DNA from: Hyphomicrobiales bacterium
GTDB taxonomy: Bacteria > Pseudomonadota > Alphaproteobacteria > Rhizobiales > Rhizobiaceae
Assembly: GCA_003963455.1 (NCBI GenBank)
Contig: RXJA01000062.1
Coordinates: 1-64,000, forward strand
Direction: 5' to 3'
Length of the DNA stretch: 64,000 nucleotides
Below, piece by piece: positions 62,455 to 64,000 of this stretch. How positions within the stretch are numbered: position 1 is the first letter of the stretch; the number at the start of each line of letters is the position of its first letter. Both the position numbers and the translations under genes were made by a program. The notes below the pieces were generated by a model, which was not told where the DNA came from, did not search any database, and was given only the letters and a program-made list of their open reading frames with translations.

Positions 62455-63198
62455 ATGGAAATGACCAAGTTCGCTTACCTGATCGAACCTCCTTTCAATT
62501 ATCGTGATGCTGACGGAACCGTCACTGGCTGCGACGTGGCGTTGGCGCGAACCGTTCTTGGCATGGTCGGCCTTCACGATTTTGAAGTGGTCGAAACCGA
62601 ATTCGCGCACCTGCTTCCAGGGCTCACCGAAGGGCGTTGGCGGATGACAACGGGCCTTTTCGCGACCGAGGAGCGCCAGCGGACAGCGGCCTTCAGCAGG
62701 CCGATCTGGGCGCTGCCAGATGGGTTGCTTGTGCAGAAGGGCAACCCCCTGAAGCTGACCGGATACAGGTCGGTCGTCAGGACTGACAGTTGCAAACTCG
62801 CTGTCATACGCAACCAGATACAGCACGGCTTTGCGGTTGATCTCGGTGTGCCGGAGCGTCGCATCCTGATATTCGAAACCTATACCGATGCCGCTCGAGC
62901 GGTAGCGGACGGCAAAGCCCATGCCTATGCGAGCGTCGCCAGGGCGCATAACGCATTCATCGAACGAACTCCCGACATTCAGTTGGAGGTTGTGGCCGTG
63001 GGGCCTGATGAGAAGGAGCCGGCATTCGGTTCCTTCGCCTTCGGCAAATCGGACAATGCTTTCAGGCAGGCCATTGACGATGCATTGCTGGTCTACCTTG
63101 GCTCGAGCGAGCATCGCGCTATGATGAAGAAATTCGGTTTCAGCGATGCCGAGGTCGACTTGGTCGCGCTTCTCGACCAGAGTCGAAATTCAAACTGA
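62455..63198 (+). CDS. Solute-binding-protein-like (SBP_bac_3 type) protein without signal peptide
   Basis: A 247-aa protein with the family 3 binding-protein fold (TKFAYLIEPPFNYRDADGTV, then FEVVETEFAHLLPGLTEGRW). No signal peptide is present, and a TAA codon lies two codons before the ATG at 62455, so none can be added upstream. It may therefore act in the cytoplasm as a ligand sensor, or be the decayed remnant of a transporter gene. No permease or ATPase genes lie nearby. Confidence 0.75.
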   Translation: MEMTKFAYLIEPPFNYRDADGTVTGCDVALARTVLGMVGLHDFEVVETEFAHLLPGLTEGRWRMTTGLFATEERQRTAAFSRPIWALPDGLLVQKGNPLKLTGYRSVVRTDSCKLAVIRNQIQHGFAVDLGVPERRILIFETYTDAARAVADGKAHAYASVARAHNAFIERTPDIQLEVVAVGPDEKEPAFGSFAFGKSDNAFRQAIDDALLVYLGSSEHRAMMKKFGFSDAEVDLVALLDQSRNSN

Positions 63199-63229
63199 GA
63201 GGTGTGCGCTAAGGGGCGCACTGCCGCCC

Positions 63230-64000
63230 TTACGCGGCAGTGCGCGCGTCGAGCGCGTTGCCGTCGCGGCGCATCTGATCGGCGAGCGCGAGAAACCGGG
63301 CGCGATCGGCCGCGCCGCGTCTGACGCGGAAGCTTTCGTCGATCACCCGGTTGACCCGCGCCCATTGGTTCCAGGCGAAGCTGCGGCCGAGACCGACCGT
63401 GGTGGAGCTGCTGGGAAAGCGGTCCGCCGAGCGCACGAGCTCCTCCCAGGACGCGCCGAATTCGACTTCGCTGAAGCGGCTATGCCGCCCCGTCAGCGCG
63501 TTGCGCTCGAGAAGGAGGGCGCGTTCCAGAAGCTCGGGATGGTGCGCCGCGAGCCAGTACAGCTCCCAGATCTTCGAAGCCGGACAGAAGAAGCATGCCG
63601 ACTTGGTCGGCACCATGCCGGCGCCGAGGGTCTCGGTGATGACGTGGATGCACGCGGCGCGGTCCCATCCCAGAATCTGGAGCGGGTACGAGTAGTCGAA
63701 GTCGGCGTCGGTCTCCGGGAGATTGCGGGAACGCCGCATGTCGGCGCGTCCGCAATCGTAGCCGATCAGCTTGACGATACGCTCGCCGCGCCGTCCGGCT
63801 TCGAGCCAGATCGGGTGAGGCTCGCAGGAATTGGGGCCTGACCTGACGCCCTTGATCACCTGGTCCTGCGGCTGCTGCTTCCACTTGATCGAGCAGGATT
63901 TCAGCCCGAATGCAAGGCTCGGAAGCGTCTCGTTGGCCATGCAGTTGCCATAGAGGTCCGAGTAGCCCGTGCCTGGAAGCGTCGCTTTCCTGCATATGGT
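63230..64000 (-). CDS. PAPS-reductase-like protein, N-terminus cut by window edge
   Basis: The frame is open to the window edge, adding 20 codons to an internal ATG at 63940. The visible part (KSCSIKWKQQPQDQVIKGV, SACFFCPASKIWELYWLAAH) resembles phosphoadenosine-phosphosulfate reductase-like proteins found in phages and plasmids. The CSIKWK and FFCPA cysteines suggest a metal or iron-sulphur site. Such proteins may work in sulphur chemistry of nucleic acids. The nucleotide-binding N-terminus lies outside the window. Confidence 0.72.
   Translation of the reverse strand, partial: TICRKATLPGTGYSDLYGNCMANETLPSLAFGLKSCSIKWKQQPQDQVIKGVRSGPNSCEPHPIWLEAGRRGERIVKLIGYDCGRADMRRSRNLPETDADFDYSYPLQILGWDRAACIHVITETLGAGMVPTKSACFFCPASKIWELYWLAAHHPELLERALLLERNALTGRHSRFSEVEFGASWEELVRSADRFPSSSTTVGLGRSFAWNQWARVNRVIDESFRVRRGAADRARFLALADQMRRDGNALDARTAA

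Overview
The window looks like part of a large conjugative plasmid of the repABC class from a high-GC alphaproteobacterium of the Rhizobiales (Rhizobium, Agrobacterium, Mesorhizobium or a relative). A complete repABC replication/partition operon (about 4.1-8.4 kb) carries a predicted counter-transcribed RNA between repB and repC and two perfect parS-like palindromes between repA and repB. Next to it lies a complete Ti-type quorum-sensing conjugation system: traI-trbBCDEJKLFGHI (8.7-18.9 kb), traR and traM (46.6-47.6 kb), traA-traF-traB-traH on the minus strand, an oriT near 53.7 kb, and traC-traD-traG on the plus strand. No rRNA, tRNA, CRISPR array, transposase or insertion sequence was found.

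Layout: 1-4.1 kb holds a truncated DUF1612-type gene, an uncharacterised gene, a tyrosine recombinase and a RES/MbcA-type toxin-antitoxin pair with a clear promoter-operator. 4.1-8.4 kb is repCBA on the minus strand. 8.7-18.9 kb is traI-trb. 18.95-46.4 kb is a block of about 27.5 kb of metabolic genes lying between trbI and traR, that is, inside the usual tra/trb order. 46.6-57.5 kb is regulation, relaxase, pilus maturation, oriT, coupling protein and a DUF1173 gene. 57.5-64 kb holds small accessory genes, mostly on the minus strand, three of them preceded at 49-57 bp by copies of a hairpin-rich element of about 110 bp.

The metabolic block has four parts. (a) A LysR regulator, a ureohydrolase (agmatinase/guanidinobutyrase type) and a polyamine-type ABC importer. 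(b) Two nitrilases, an APC-family permease and a tandem double-TetR regulator facing a perfect 36-bp palindrome. (c) A LysR regulator with gabT and gabD, which turn 4-aminobutyrate into succinate. (d) A cobalt-type nitrile hydratase (alpha, beta, accessory), an amidase and an M20-family N-carbamoyl-amino-acid hydrolase in one minus-strand operon, divergent from a LysR gene, a branched-chain/amide-type ABC importer and a haem aldoxime dehydratase. Aldoxime dehydratase, nitrile hydratase and amidase together form the route aldoxime to nitrile to amide to acid plus ammonia; the nitrilases offer a one-step bypass. A self-transmissible plasmid carrying this set could let a plant-associated bacterium use plant aldoximes and nitriles, or convert indole-3-acetaldoxime/acetonitrile towards auxin. 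The substrate cannot be read from the sequence.

The most interesting unexplained signals are: the repeated structured element upstream of minus-strand genes in the predicted leading region, with a stem that changes in a compensatory way between copies; a motif shared by the traI-trb and traA/traC promoter regions that may be a divergent TraR box; and a motif shared by the two intergenic regions flanking the LysR gene of the aldoxime/nitrile cluster.
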